Shown here one piece after another: positions 24,266-35,100 of a DNA stretch of 64,000 nucleotides (within the stretch, counting starts at the first letter, position 1; every line of letters starts with the position of its first letter). Position numbers and translations under genes: made by a program. The notes below the pieces were generated by a model, which saw only the letters and a program-made list of their open reading frames with translations, did not search any database and had not been told where the DNA came from. Source of the stretch: Lepus europaeus (lineage: Eukaryota > Chordata > Mammalia > Lagomorpha > Leporidae); NCBI RefSeq assembly GCF_033115175.1, contig NC_084838.1, forward strand, positions 63,642,468 to 63,706,467, read 5' to 3'.

Positions 24266-26072
24266 ATAAATGAAAATTATAAAGTTCTGACTTTAATATT
24301 TTAATATTCTAATCTAGAAATGCATTTTATATGGAACATGACCTCTTGGATTTTAATGTACACTTAGGTAAAAATGCTCATTGTATTCAATTTTACCTGA
24401 TGAGAATAATATCTGTGGCTAGAAATATTTAGGTACATGAAGAGGTATCAAAGTTCCAATGTTAGGTATAATCCATGTGTATAGTCAGTGGTCATTTCCT
24501 GCAAGCTGAAAAGCTACACAGAGGACCTCTAGCCATTGAAACAATTATTTTTTAACTTCAATTCATAGTGTATCAGGGTGAAACTATATTAATACTTTTT
24601 TAGTAATTTTGCTTCACTTCTAAAAATGAGGTTGTGGGATGTCTTCTACATTATCCTCTGGCCTTGGGCAATGGTTATATGTTTTAATTTCTTGTATATA
24701 TTTAAAGCAAAACCTAAGGGGCAGTGAAATGTTACAGAGCTGAATATATTTTTTCATATAATAAATTATTTTAGAAATATGCAATGTGGAAGCAATCAGC
24801 AGTAATACTTTAACATACTTAATCTTAAGTATCAAACTGTAACCTACTTTTCTCTAATACACTTAGAACCATATGGTTGTTTCTGTTTCTGCTCTCAATT
24901 TGGTTGGGTGGGCAATGCTTAGACACAACACTAGACATTTTCATTGATTCTTAAAAGGTCTTTATTCACACTTGAGCTAAAGCAGCTGGTGGAGGGTTAG
25001 AGAGCACTCGAGTCACCCAAATCTCTGGATATTGCTTTCTGCTGCGCCATCTGTGCCCTGTTAAATATTCTTGATTTTTGCCAGGTTTGGGCCAATTTAT
25101 ATGTTAAATCAGTTACTGAAATCAGGATCCAAGAAGCTTCAGGCAGAAAAAATGATATTAAGCTGCACAACTCTTATACATTAATCATTAGTATTGGAAT
25201 GGGGAGTTCAAGTACTGCCACTCAAAAGATCGTTGTGAGAAATCAGGCTCCCTTGATTTGGGGAGGGCAGTGAATGTGAATTATTTTTCAGAAGCATTCA
25301 CCCCAGAGATTTGTACCCCATCCTAATCTTTCAGGATATTGAGTGAATTTTGCATGGGATGCTAGTGAGCAGCTGAAGAGCGTATTCTGTTCACAAATGC
25401 TTTTTAATCTTCTATGCACCACAGCCTAGTAAGACCTAATACAGTGTCTAATTACGTTGGTAGCCCAACAGTTTTTCTGTCTTGTAGCTGACAACTGCTT
25501 CACATAACACACACTAGCAAATAATGTGGTTTCACGCTTTAAGAGGTATCACCTAAACAGCTATTTGGAACAAGGATTCAAAATAAGAAGACTACTATTC
25601 TGCTTTTGTGAATTCAGTTTAGAACAGTGAATATGATTCTTAGTATTTCAAAATTAAGGGTCAGTCTGCAAATATAAAAGTCAATTGTATTACATTTTAG
25701 ATGTCTTTAATCACATCTAGAGTTTCACTGAAACCAGTATTCAAGGATGGAAAAGAATAATATCTGTGGGAAATTTGGGGATTGAATAAAGCATAAAAGA
25801 ATGACCAATGAATGGTTAACAAAAATGAGAAAGACATTTAGATACAATTCTCTCAAATATTTAGTAAAGATATCTTATATGAAATAACACTTAATATAAT
25901 TGGAATTTTTAAATACAGGGCTGTACATATTCTGATGCTATTAACAAATCAGATATAGCTAATATTTGTCAATAATATCTATGTGTCTAGTACTGTGCTA
26001 AATATCTTGATCGGATATTTCATCCAACCTCTTTAAGACAAGACAAGTTGGTTTTAGTGGCTTAAATGCAAG
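24266..26072. other. Unassigned sequence without recognised gene
   Basis: 1.8 kb without SINE or recent L1. 24900-25560 is less AT-rich than its flanks and non-repetitive, a possible conserved noncoding stretch that I cannot test here. Confidence 0.5.
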
Positions 26073-26081
26073 AGGTAATTG

Positions 26082-26396
26082 GCAGCCGGCGCCGTGGCTC
26101 ACTTGGCCTGCAGCACTGGCACACCGGGTTCTAGTCCTGGATGGGACGCCAGTTCTGTCCCGGTTGCTCCTCTTGCAGTCCAGCTCTCTACTGTGCCCTG
26201 GGAAGGCAGTGGAGGATGGCCCAAGTGCTTGGGCCCTGCACCTGCATGGGAGACCAGGAGGAAGCACCTGGCTTCTGGCTTCAGATCGGCGCAGCGCGCT
26301 GGCCGTGGCGACAATTTGGGGGGTGAACCAACGGAAAGGAAGACCTTTCTCTCTGTTTCTCTCTCTCTCACTGTCTAACTCTGCCTGTTAAAAAAA
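26082..26396 (+). mobile_element. CSINE, young, with small head deletion
   Basis: Young-type head GCCGGCGCCGTGGCTCACTT, but about 11 bases normally between GGCTAATCC and GCCTGC are missing, close to the A box. Otherwise full length with an A-run. Target duplication AGGTAATTG at 26073-26081 and 26397-26405. Confidence 0.95.
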
Positions 26397-26405
26397 AGGT
26401 AATTG

Positions 26406-26877
26406 TCAAACATTTATTGACATCAAAGTCTTGTCAAATTACCTCACTTGCATAATTACCTATTAAGCCAAGCCATATCAAAATATCTTAACCATGTGTT
26501 GAGAAATTACACCATGATAATTTAGCTATCACTATAGTATATGACTTAACATATCATGGACTGGTATCGTACCTCAAGCCATGGAAAGGCACATCTTTTC
26601 AAGCATTTGAAGATCTCCCAAGTTTTCAAACTTATGAATACAATAATGATATCCTGGGTCTGTAGAATTGACCCTTAAGGTTTTGTGTTGTTGATTTTGT
26701 TTTTGATTTGGGTCCTTTTCCACAAGTAAATGTGGAAATCACTGTTCTTGTTAGGATTTCCAGGAATATCTGTCATGAATGTCAAGATTCAGATAGTCCT
26801 TCCAAGCTTTAGAGCAGTGAGATGAAATAAATCTTACAAAGGATCTACAGTAAATAATGTTAAAATTAAGAACATTT
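26406..26877. other. AT-rich spacer
   Basis: No gene or repeat recognised between two CSINEs. Confidence 0.55.
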
Positions 26878-27027
26878 GGGGCCGGCACTGTGGCTCACTT
26901 GGTTAATCCTCTACCTGCGGCACCAGCATGCCATATGGGCAGAGGATTCTAGTCCCAGTTGCTCCTCTTCCAGTCCAGCTCTCTGCTGTGGCCCAGGAAG
27001 GTAGTGGAGGATGGCCCAGGTGCTATC
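26878..27027 (+). mobile_element. CSINE, 5' part only (3' half missing)
   Basis: Head GGGGCCGGCACTGTGGCTCA and body up to GATGGCCCAGGTGCTATC, then abrupt loss of homology. SINE copies usually keep the 3' end and lose the 5' end, so a 3' loss is atypical; a later deletion or template switch is likely. Confidence 0.9.
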
Positions 27028-27041
27028 AAGACTGGCAGTGT

Positions 27042-27367
27042 GGGTCAGCGCTGTGGCTTTGTAGGTATTGCTGCAGCCTGCAATGCCGGCGTGCCATATG
27101 GACACAGGTTTGAGTCTTCACTGCTCCGCTTCTGATTCAGCTCTCTGCTATAGCCTAGAAAAGCAATAGAAGGTAGCCCAAGTCCTTGGGCCCCTGCATC
27201 CACAGGGGAGATCCAGAAGAAGCTCCTGGTTTCAGATCAGCTCAGCTTCAGCCATGGTGGGTATTTGGGAAGTCAGCCAGAGGATGGAAGACCTCTTTCT
27301 CTCTCTTCTACCACTACCTCTCTAGTGCTGCCTTCAAATAAATAAATAAATCTAAAAAAAAAAATAA
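27042..27367 (+). mobile_element. CSINE, full length, directly after a truncated CSINE
   Basis: Head GGGTCAGCGCTGTGGCTTTG through body, TC-rich stretch, AAATAAATAAATAAATC and A-run. Target duplication AAGACTGGCAGTGT (27028-27041) and AAGACTAGCAATGT (27368-27381), two G/A differences in 14, so it inserted beside the truncated copy. Confidence 0.93.
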
Positions 27368-27511
27368 AAGACTAGCAATGTTGGTATGATGGTTATTTAC
27401 TGGAATATATTATTAAATCATTTAGTATGTTGTTAACGACTCACAAAATATAATTTAAAAAATTCATATCATAATTTTGAATTACAAAATTTACACAAGT
27501 TGGAGTCATTC

Positions 27512-27824
27512 CTGGGGCCATTTCAGTGGTCTAACAAATGGGGTAAGCCACTGCCTGCAATGCCAGCAACCCATATGGACGTCAATAAGTCCTGGGTGCT
27601 CCACTTCTCATTCAGCTCCCTCCTAATGTGCCTGGGAAAGCAGAGGAAGATGGCCCAAATCCTTGGGCCACTGTACTCACCTGGGAGACCTGGATGAAGC
27701 TCCTGTCTCCTGGCTTCAGCCTCAGGCCTTGCAGTCATTTGGGGAGTGAACCAGTGGATAGAAGATCTATCTCTCACTCTCTGTAACTCTGACTTTCAAA
27801 TAAATAAAATAAATATTAAGAAAG
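27512..27824 (+). mobile_element. CSINE, full length, older type
   Basis: Head CTGGGGCCATTTCAGTGGTC, body with GATGGCCCAAATCCTTGG and GGGGAGTGAACCAGTGGAT, tail AAATAAATAAAATAAAT. AGTCATTC occurs on both flanks (27504-27511 and 27826-27833). Confidence 0.92.
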
Positions 27825-28036
27825 AAGTCATTCTCAAAATGGAAATTAATATACAATTTATATAATATTTGTCATAAAAACAGAAGAACTTTCATTTTGG
27901 TAATTCATAATTGATTATGTCTTGCAGCCACCAATCAAAAAGAACAAGTAATCAATGATTATAAAAATCCATAAATATCTGTGTCTACATATGAATTGCA
28001 AAAATTCACATAACTAACACAAATTTATTCTATTTT

Positions 28037-29245
28037 TTAATTAAACTTTTATTTAATGAATATAAATTTCCAAAGTACAGCTTATGGGTTACAATGGCTT
28101 CCCCCTCCCAAAACTTCCCTCCCACCCGCAACCCTCCCCTTTCCCGCTCCCTCTCCCCTTCCAATCACATCATGATTCATTTTCAATTCTCTTTATATAC
28201 AGAAGATCAGTTTAGTATATATTAGGTAACAATTTCAACAGTTTGCCCCCAAATAGCAACATAAAGTGGAAAAAAAAATACTGTTGGAGTACTAGTTATA
28301 GCATTAAATAAGAGTGTACAGCACATTAAAGACAGAGATCCTACATAATATTTTTTTAAATTAATTAATTTTCTATGCCATTTCCAATTTAACACCAGGT
28401 TTTTTTTTTCATTTCCAATTATCTTTATATACAGAAGATCGATTCAGTATATAATTAGTAAAGATCTCATCAGTTTGTACCCACGCAGAAACACAAAGTG
28501 TAAAAATACTGTTTCAGTACTAGTTATAGCATCACTGCACTTTAGACAACACATTAAGGACAGATCCCACATGGGATGTAAGTACACAGTGACTTCTGTT
28601 GCTGACTTAACAATTTGACACTCCTGTTCATGGCGTCAGTAATCTCCCTAGGCTCTAGTCATGAGTTGCCAGGGCTATGGAAGCCTTTAGAGTTCGCTAT
28701 CCCTGTTAAATTTAAGAGTGGAAAAACAGAGGGAGGAGATGTACAATTTGAGACATGCACAATCAGACTTGCCCCAAATGATGGAGTTAGAAATGTGCCA
28801 GGGGATTCCAATACAATCCAATCAAGGTGGCATGTACCAATGCCATCTCACTAGTCCAAGTGATCAATTCCAGTTCACATTCGATGGCTCTGATAGGTCT
28901 AAGAATCAAAGGGATCACACAAACAAGACAAGTGTCTGCTAATACTAACTGATAGAATCAAAAAGGGAGAGAAAGATCCAACATGGGAAGTGGGATACAC
29001 AACAGACTCATAGAATGGCAGACGTCCTAAACAACACTCTGGCCTCAGAATCAGCCCTTAAGGCATTCGGATCTGGCTGAAGAGCCCATGAGAGTATTGT
29101 AGGCATGGAAAGCCAAGATACCATGGAAAAGAAAAAAAAAAAAAAAAAAAAAGAAGACCTAAATGAAAGATCTCAGTGAGTGAGATCCCAGTGGAAAGAA
29201 CGGGGCCATCAAAGAAGGAGGTACCTTTCTCTGAAGGGAGGAGAG
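28037..29245 (-). mobile_element. L1, antisense, 1.2 kb 3' UTR copy
   Basis: Perfect 16-bp target duplication AAATTTATTCTATTTT (28021-28036 and 29246-29261) fixes both ends. From the left: poly-T edge, C-rich tract (28110-28165), two ATCTTTATATACAGAAGATC units, then the shared L1 3' UTR up to about 28697. After GAGTTCGC the sequence differs from copies at 8000 and 22300 but resembles 53190-53480, so 3' UTR types vary. An A-run of about 21 (29130-29151) lies inside. Confidence 0.93.
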
Positions 29246-29300
29246 AAATTTATTCTATTTTAATCAGTTATGCTTTACAAAATTTAAACATTGAAATTCA

Positions 29301-29560
29301 GGGGACCTGCATTATAGCACCTCCACCAGAGATGCTGGCACCCCAAATGGATACCCCACTGCTCCACCCCAATCCAGCTACCTGCTAATGACCTGGGAAA
29401 AGTGAAGGTGGCCCAAGCATTTGGGCCCCTGTTACCCGGCTGGGAGACCTGGAAGAAGCTCCGGGCTCCTGGCTTCAGCATGGCCCAGCGCTGGCAGTGA
29501 ACCAGCAGATGGAAGCTCTTTGTCTCTCACTCTCTTTTTAAAAACTGATTTTAAAAATTA
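29301..29560 (+). mobile_element. CSINE, old, sense
   Basis: GGGGACCTGCATTATAGCAC head, then GGTGGCCCAAGCATTTGGG, GGAGACCTGGAAGAAGCTCC and GTGAACCAGCAGATGGAAG. Tail TTTTAAAAATTAATAAAG is where the next CSINE inserted. Confidence 0.85.
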
Positions 29561-29567
29561 ATAAAGT

Positions 29568-29891
29568 GGCCAGCGCCGTGGCTCAACAGGTTAATCCTCT
29601 GCCTAGCGGCGCCAGCACACCGGGTTCTGTCCCGGTTGCCCCTCTTCCAGGCCAGCTCTCTGCTATGGCCAAGGAGTGCAGTGGAGGATGGCCCAAGTGC
29701 TTGGGCCCCGCACCCCATGGGAGACCAGGATAAGTAACTGGCTCCTGCCTTCGGATCAGCGTGGTGCGCTGGCTGCAGTGCACCGGCCGCGGCGGCCATT
29801 GGAGGGTGAACCAACGGCAAAAGGAAGACCTTTCTTTCTGTCTCTCTCTCTCTCACTATCCACTCTGCCTGTCAAAAACAATAAATAAATA
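29568..29891 (+). mobile_element. CSINE, young, with 25-bp internal deletion
   Basis: Young head (GGCCAGCGCCGTGGCTCAAC). The head runs from CACCGGGTTCT straight into GTCCCGGTTGCCCC, skipping about 25 bases between two near-identical TTCTaGTCCCGGT units, consistent with slippage or recombination between them. Tail (AAAT)n; AATAAAGT on both flanks (29560-29567; 29892-29899). Confidence 0.94.
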
Positions 29892-29899
29892 AATAAAGT

Positions 29900-30342
29900 A
29901 ATCGAAAATAAAATAAATTCAAGACAGTGTAGAATATATTTAGAATTCTGATTACATACATACACACACATGTATAAACACATACATATATATGTAGTTG
30001 TACAATTTATTCCAAAGTAATTTATCAATTTAAATTTTGAATGAAAAAAGCTACAAAGTTAAATCTTATTCACTGCTTTAATTAGTCTGCTACTCTTTTC
30101 ATCCTTTCCTGCAATTTACTTATTTTGTCAACTGCTTATTTTTTCTAACATTTTATTCTCTCTCTCCAAAATTGATATATATTATTTAATATAGAACAAA
30201 GAACAGATCTCCAAATAGACTAAATTTTAAAACAGCAAAGCTAAAAATGAGCTAGATTCTACACCATTATAATCATAAATTTAACATGCAATGTTCAGAG
30301 CTTCCTAATGCTTCAAAACTAAACCTAAATAATGCAACTTTT
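29900..30342. other. AT-rich spacer with CA/TA-rich run
   Basis: An alternating ACATAC/ACACAC/TATA run lies at 29953-29998. Otherwise nothing recognised. Confidence 0.6.
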
Positions 30343-30692
30343 GGCCGGCACTGCGGGTCACTTGGCTAATCCTCCGCCTGCGGTGCCGGCACCTCGAGTT
30401 CTAGTTCCCGTTGGGGCATTAGATTCTGTCCCGGTTACTCCTCTTCCAGTCCATCTCTCTGCTGTGGCCCAAGAGTGCAGTGGAGGATGGCCCAGGTCCT
30501 TGGGCCCTGCACCCACTTGGGAGACCAGGAGAAGCACCTGGCTCCCGGCTTCAGACTGGCACAGCTCTGGCCATTGCAGCCAATTGGGGAGTGAACCACT
30601 GGATGGAAGACCTCTCTCTCTCTCTCTCTGCCTCTCCTCTCTCTGTGTAACTCTGACTTGCAAATAAATAAATAAATCTTTAAAAAAAAAAG
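30343..30692 (+). mobile_element. CSINE, full length
   Basis: Head GGCCGGCACTGCGGGTCACT, young-type body mixed with older 3' features (GGGGAGTGAACCACTGGATG), TC run, (AAAT)n and A-run. Flanks share AAATAATG, weak target duplication. Confidence 0.94.
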
Positions 30693-30811
30693 AAAAATAA
30701 TGAGCATGATTAACACAAGGAAATAATAATTTAGGTTCAGAGTACAGAATTTACATTAGAATGAGAGATACAGATTTAAGAGAATTCAGGCTAATATCTA
30801 AAGGCAACCTA

Positions 30812-31069
30812 GTGGGGCCAGCACTGTGGCATAGCAGGTAAAGCTGCTGCCTGCAGTGCTAGCATTCCATATGGGTGCCAGTTCGAGTCCTGACTGCTCC
30901 ACTTCCAATCCAACTCTCTGTTATGGCCTGGGAAAGCAGTAGAGATAGCCCAAGTCCTTGGGTCCCTGTAACTACTTAGGAGACTTGGAAGAAGCTTCTG
31001 GCTCCTGGCTTTGGATCCTCACAGCTCTGGCCATTGGGGCCAGTTGGAGAGTGAACCAGCAGATAGAAG

Positions 31070-31109
<40 letters not shown>

Positions 31110-31167
31110 CTCCTCCTCTCTGTGCAACTCTGACTTTCAAATAAATAAATAAATCTTAAAAAAAAAA
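30812..31167 (+). mobile_element. CSINE, full length
   Basis: Head TGGGGCCAGCACTGTGGCAT, long TC run (about 31072-31105), (AAAT)n and A-run. Perfect 13-bp target duplication TAAAGGCAACCTA at 30799-30811 and 31168-31180. Confidence 0.96.
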
Positions 31168-31180
31168 TAAAGGCAACCTA

Positions 31181-34100
31181 TGATATGGAAATAATTGGAC
31201 AAAAAGTTTCAAAGAAATTTAAATATTACCTTTCCTTGCACTTTTTTTTCCCACATTTAACTTTTAAAGCAGGAACTCTCTCCAGCTCCATTTTTCAAAA
31301 AAATATGACTCAGAAATGTGAATTCTGTCTCTCAAGGTCATGCAGAGATTAAGAACAAAACAAATGTTCAGGACTCCAAGATTTCAGCTGTTTACAATGC
31401 ATCACTAAACTGAGGAGTTATTCAGAAAGAAGGTAAAAAGCTAGAGTGAAATGTGTTGGAAAAGTTCAATAAACATTACTCAAATGAATTAAAAGAGCAA
31501 AGAAGTGATAAGTCTGAGTCACTACCTTAGTGATCTGATAAAAATATCTAGATCTTACAAATAATACCATTTGAAAGGAGATTGGAAGGTCATCAACAAA
31601 GCTGCCAAATGTTTATAAATGAAAACAAGCATAGATATAAATTCAAATATTAATGAAAATCTGATTTATAGTTTTGAAGAGAGTGAATTAAAAGTTGATA
31701 TATGGAGGTTTAGTACAGCTACAGGCAATGAATTTTTCTTGCAGATTTTGTTGGAAATTTCCAACAAGGTTATTAATAAACACCAGGACACCAAAATGCC
31801 CAGGCAGATGCAGAGCTTGTCTCTAGGCCTCAATATCTAATTCCTTGGCACGACTCAAGATCTATCTATACCTAAGTTACATTGCAGAACCCTGTAGCAG
31901 AGGAGTTCAGGGTGATTATGCCCTTAAAAATATGTCATTAAAACAGGGAAACATTTTATTCCCTTTAGCCTTTTAATATGATAGGATTAGTTCACAGTGA
32001 GATGGTGATGTCAGCATCCTATATAAAAGCTCAGTCCTTACTGTTGATAAGTTATCTAGTTATCTGAAATGTGGAACACATTTGTTTCAGTTTGTGGCAC
32101 ATTTGAAGATTTTTTGGCTCCTACTCTATCTCCTATCTCTTAGATTTTGTAAATTCACATCTATATTAAGCACAGTGAAATATTATTTCTCACATTTTTT
32201 CTTTATGTCTATATAGTTAGGGATTTTTTTAAAAAAATAAATGAAAATATCTTACAAGATAATGGAAATATAGTAACTCATATTAATTTAGAAAAGCAAA
32301 AATAAGCTCTCATAATATATTTGTCAATGCTTTCAGGAGAGTTTGATGGAGAAGGAATGGAAGAAAGGCAAATAGTAACATCATTAGAATTCAGTGTTAT
32401 CTTACTAAACAAAAATCAATTATTTTTCTTTTATAGTCACAAGAGTAAAAAGTTATGCAAAAATAAAAGAAACAACAATGATAACTGATGCTAAATTTCA
32501 ATGCTTGTAATTATTAATAATTGAGGGAGAAAATAAACTAGTTTTGGTAAGTAATTATAAAAAAAATCACTCAGGAATAAAGAAATACTGAGTGCAAACC
32601 AAAGGATATAGCAAACTTATAAATGTGTTTAATTAAAACATCATAGAAGCCCTTTTAGAATTATGGGTCAGAGTCTCAATTAAGGCAATATTAAAATGTG
32701 TTTTAAGAGAGGCCAAGGACTCTTAGCATAATAAAATAGAATTACTAGAAACCACAAAGATCAGCACAAAAGCTGGATTTTTTCCAGAAAACCTTGGCAT
32801 GACAGAGTAGATAAATTTATAAACTGTATCTACTGTGCTAGAGTGCCAACCAATTAGACTTAATGTTTTCTTGAATATACAGTACAGTTTAGGGAAGAAA
32901 AATGCATTGCATTTATTTTATGAAGCTATTTGAAAATTTTTGTTCAAAAATCTGATTAGCAGCTACTAAAAATAAGTTCTGAGTTTTTCTAAGCCAGAAG
33001 TTGTTGTTACACTGGATAAGTCTGGCTCTGAGTATATTATCCTACAAATGTAAAAGTATTTGTTACTCTAAAAATTTATTTCAGTTATATTCAAATATAC
33101 TGGTATTCAACCATTTTTTTCTCATGTGTTTTCACATCAATAAACTAGACAGTATCTTATTTCTTGAAAATTAGAGTTTCATCTAAAAATCCTTTTAATA
33201 GCCTTGAAAAAATACTACATCCTATAAAGGAACAAGCACATAAAGGATATAGTCATACATGACTTGAATGGCCAAAACTGAAAGGATTTGTGTCCTTTTC
33301 ATTCAATTCAACTGTTTGCTGATGACTTTCTCCATGTCAGGCAAAAGTGTAATACAACAGTGAATGAGGCCATATTTATATTATGTAATTGAACTTTCAT
33401 TTCAAGGGGATGTTTTTGGATAAATCACATATTTCATTGTCAACTGAAAAGAAATATTACCTATTTTTCACTTTTTATTCTTGTTCAAATAACATATGAG
33501 GAATTAACTGTCTTGAAATACATATCATTCATCCTAGTCTTTGAAAGTTTAAGAAAACACAGAACAGGTCAAACATTAAAATGATCATCTAAATTCTTCA
33601 ATTATACCCTTTCCATTTGGAGAGTCCTCTATCTATTGAGTTCATGTATGTATCTATTTTTATATTTTTATTATACTAAACCCTTTGCAAGTGTTACAGA
33701 GATCATGACACTTCAACCTTAAATGCTTCACTGTTGATTTCCTAAAAATAAGAGCCTTCCCCTATATATTATGACATCATTATCACACCCAAGAAAAATT
33801 AACAGTATTTCCAAGTATCAAACAATAAATGGTTCATATTCAAATTTTGCTACTTATTCTGAAAATTGTATTATAGCCACTTTTGTTGGACCATATTCTC
33901 TCAAGAATCACAAATAACATTTGATTCTTCCATGTCTTTACATTATTTTAATATGATAGTCATTTCTATATTTGTGATTTTTTGTTTGTTTTTTAAATGG
34001 ATTTTTTACTATTTATAACAATTATTTTCTTTTTTGTTTTCTTTAAGTTATACAAGTTTGATATCTGGAATTTCTATTCTGTTCTATTGGTTTACTCATC

Positions 34101-34228
34101 TGTTTTTTTTTTTTTTTTTTTCCAGAAAAAAAACATGGCTCAATTCTTGTACAATGTATGTATCCAGGAATCTATTTCTTCTAGGTTTCCTGATTTGTTG
34201 GCATTCAGCTCTTTATAGTAATTCCTGA
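31181..34228. other. 3 kb AT-rich stretch free of recognised repeats
   Basis: The longest stretch here without a recognised SINE or L1. Frames are at most 73 codons (31619-31840, 33997-34218) with no known domain. Low-complexity T-runs near 34107-34122. It sits directly after the densest CSINE cluster. Confidence 0.5.
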
Positions 34229-34240
34229 TGACTCTTTTTA

Positions 34241-34242
34241 CT

Positions 34243-34277
<35 letters not shown>

Positions 34278-34590
34278 TTTTGACAGAGAGTTAGACAATG
34301 AGAGAGAGACAGAGAGAAAGATCTTCCTTTTTCTGTTGGTTCACCCCCCAAAGTGGCCGCTAAGGCAGATGCGTTGCAGCCTGCACGTTGCGCCTATCCA
34401 AAGCCAGGAGCCAGGTACTTCCTCCTGGTCTCCCATGTGGGTGTAGGGCCCAAACACCTGGGCCATCCTCCACTGCACTCTAGTGCCACCGTAGAGAGCT
34501 GGATTGGAAGAGGAGCAACCAGGACAGAATCCAAGTATGCCTGCGCCGCAGGCGGAGTATTAGCCTAGTGAGCCACAGCGTCAACCCTGT
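34241..34590 (-). mobile_element. CSINE, antisense, full length
   Basis: A (TTTA)n run (34241-34280) forms the tail edge, then reverse-complement body and antisense head GTGAGCCACAGCGTCAACCC. Perfect 12-bp target duplication TGACTCTTTTTA at 34229-34240 and 34591-34602. Confidence 0.95.
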
Positions 34591-34602
34591 TGACTCTTTT
34601 TA

Positions 34603-35100
34603 TTTATGTTGTTACATTATCTTTTTCCTCTTCCACAGTCATGGGATGCCTAGGACCCAATACACCCAGCCAGTCTGTCCTGTCCACAGACAGAAGCAGA
34701 TGCTTCCAGACCCACCTGCCTGTGGGTACTCTGTCCAGGGCAGAGAAATTTTCCCTTTTATTCCTCTAGGTTGACAGGTACACCATCGCCCACAGGCCTG
34801 ACTCACACCAGGCTCTCCATGCGGCTAAATCACCAGTGGCTTTGGTTGCTGCAGTGTGGACTCACAAAACTCTCCAAAGTTGATGCTGAGGCGGCTTGTG
34901 CTGCACGTTCACACCCCCTCCCCCACAGCCCACCTCCATCCCCCGCCAAACACAAAGAGTCAAAGCCCTGCTCTGCCTTCCATGGAGTTTCCAGTGCAGT
35001 GTTCTTTTTGACTTGTTCCTGAAATTAAATTCTCCCCACTGTTTTTTTTTAAATTGTCTTCCCCTAGCTTAGAGCAGTACTCCTTCCCTATTCTACCATG
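34603..35100. other. GC-richer block, unassigned
   Basis: 34640-35020 stands out from its AT-rich surroundings: many CCCAC/CAGCC words and 68- and 83-codon plus frames (34568-34774, 34771-35022). Neither frame matches a family I know. The ending CCCTATTCTACCATG resembles sequence near L1 5' regions, so an antisense L1 5' fragment or an ancient repeat is more likely than an exon. Confidence 0.4.
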
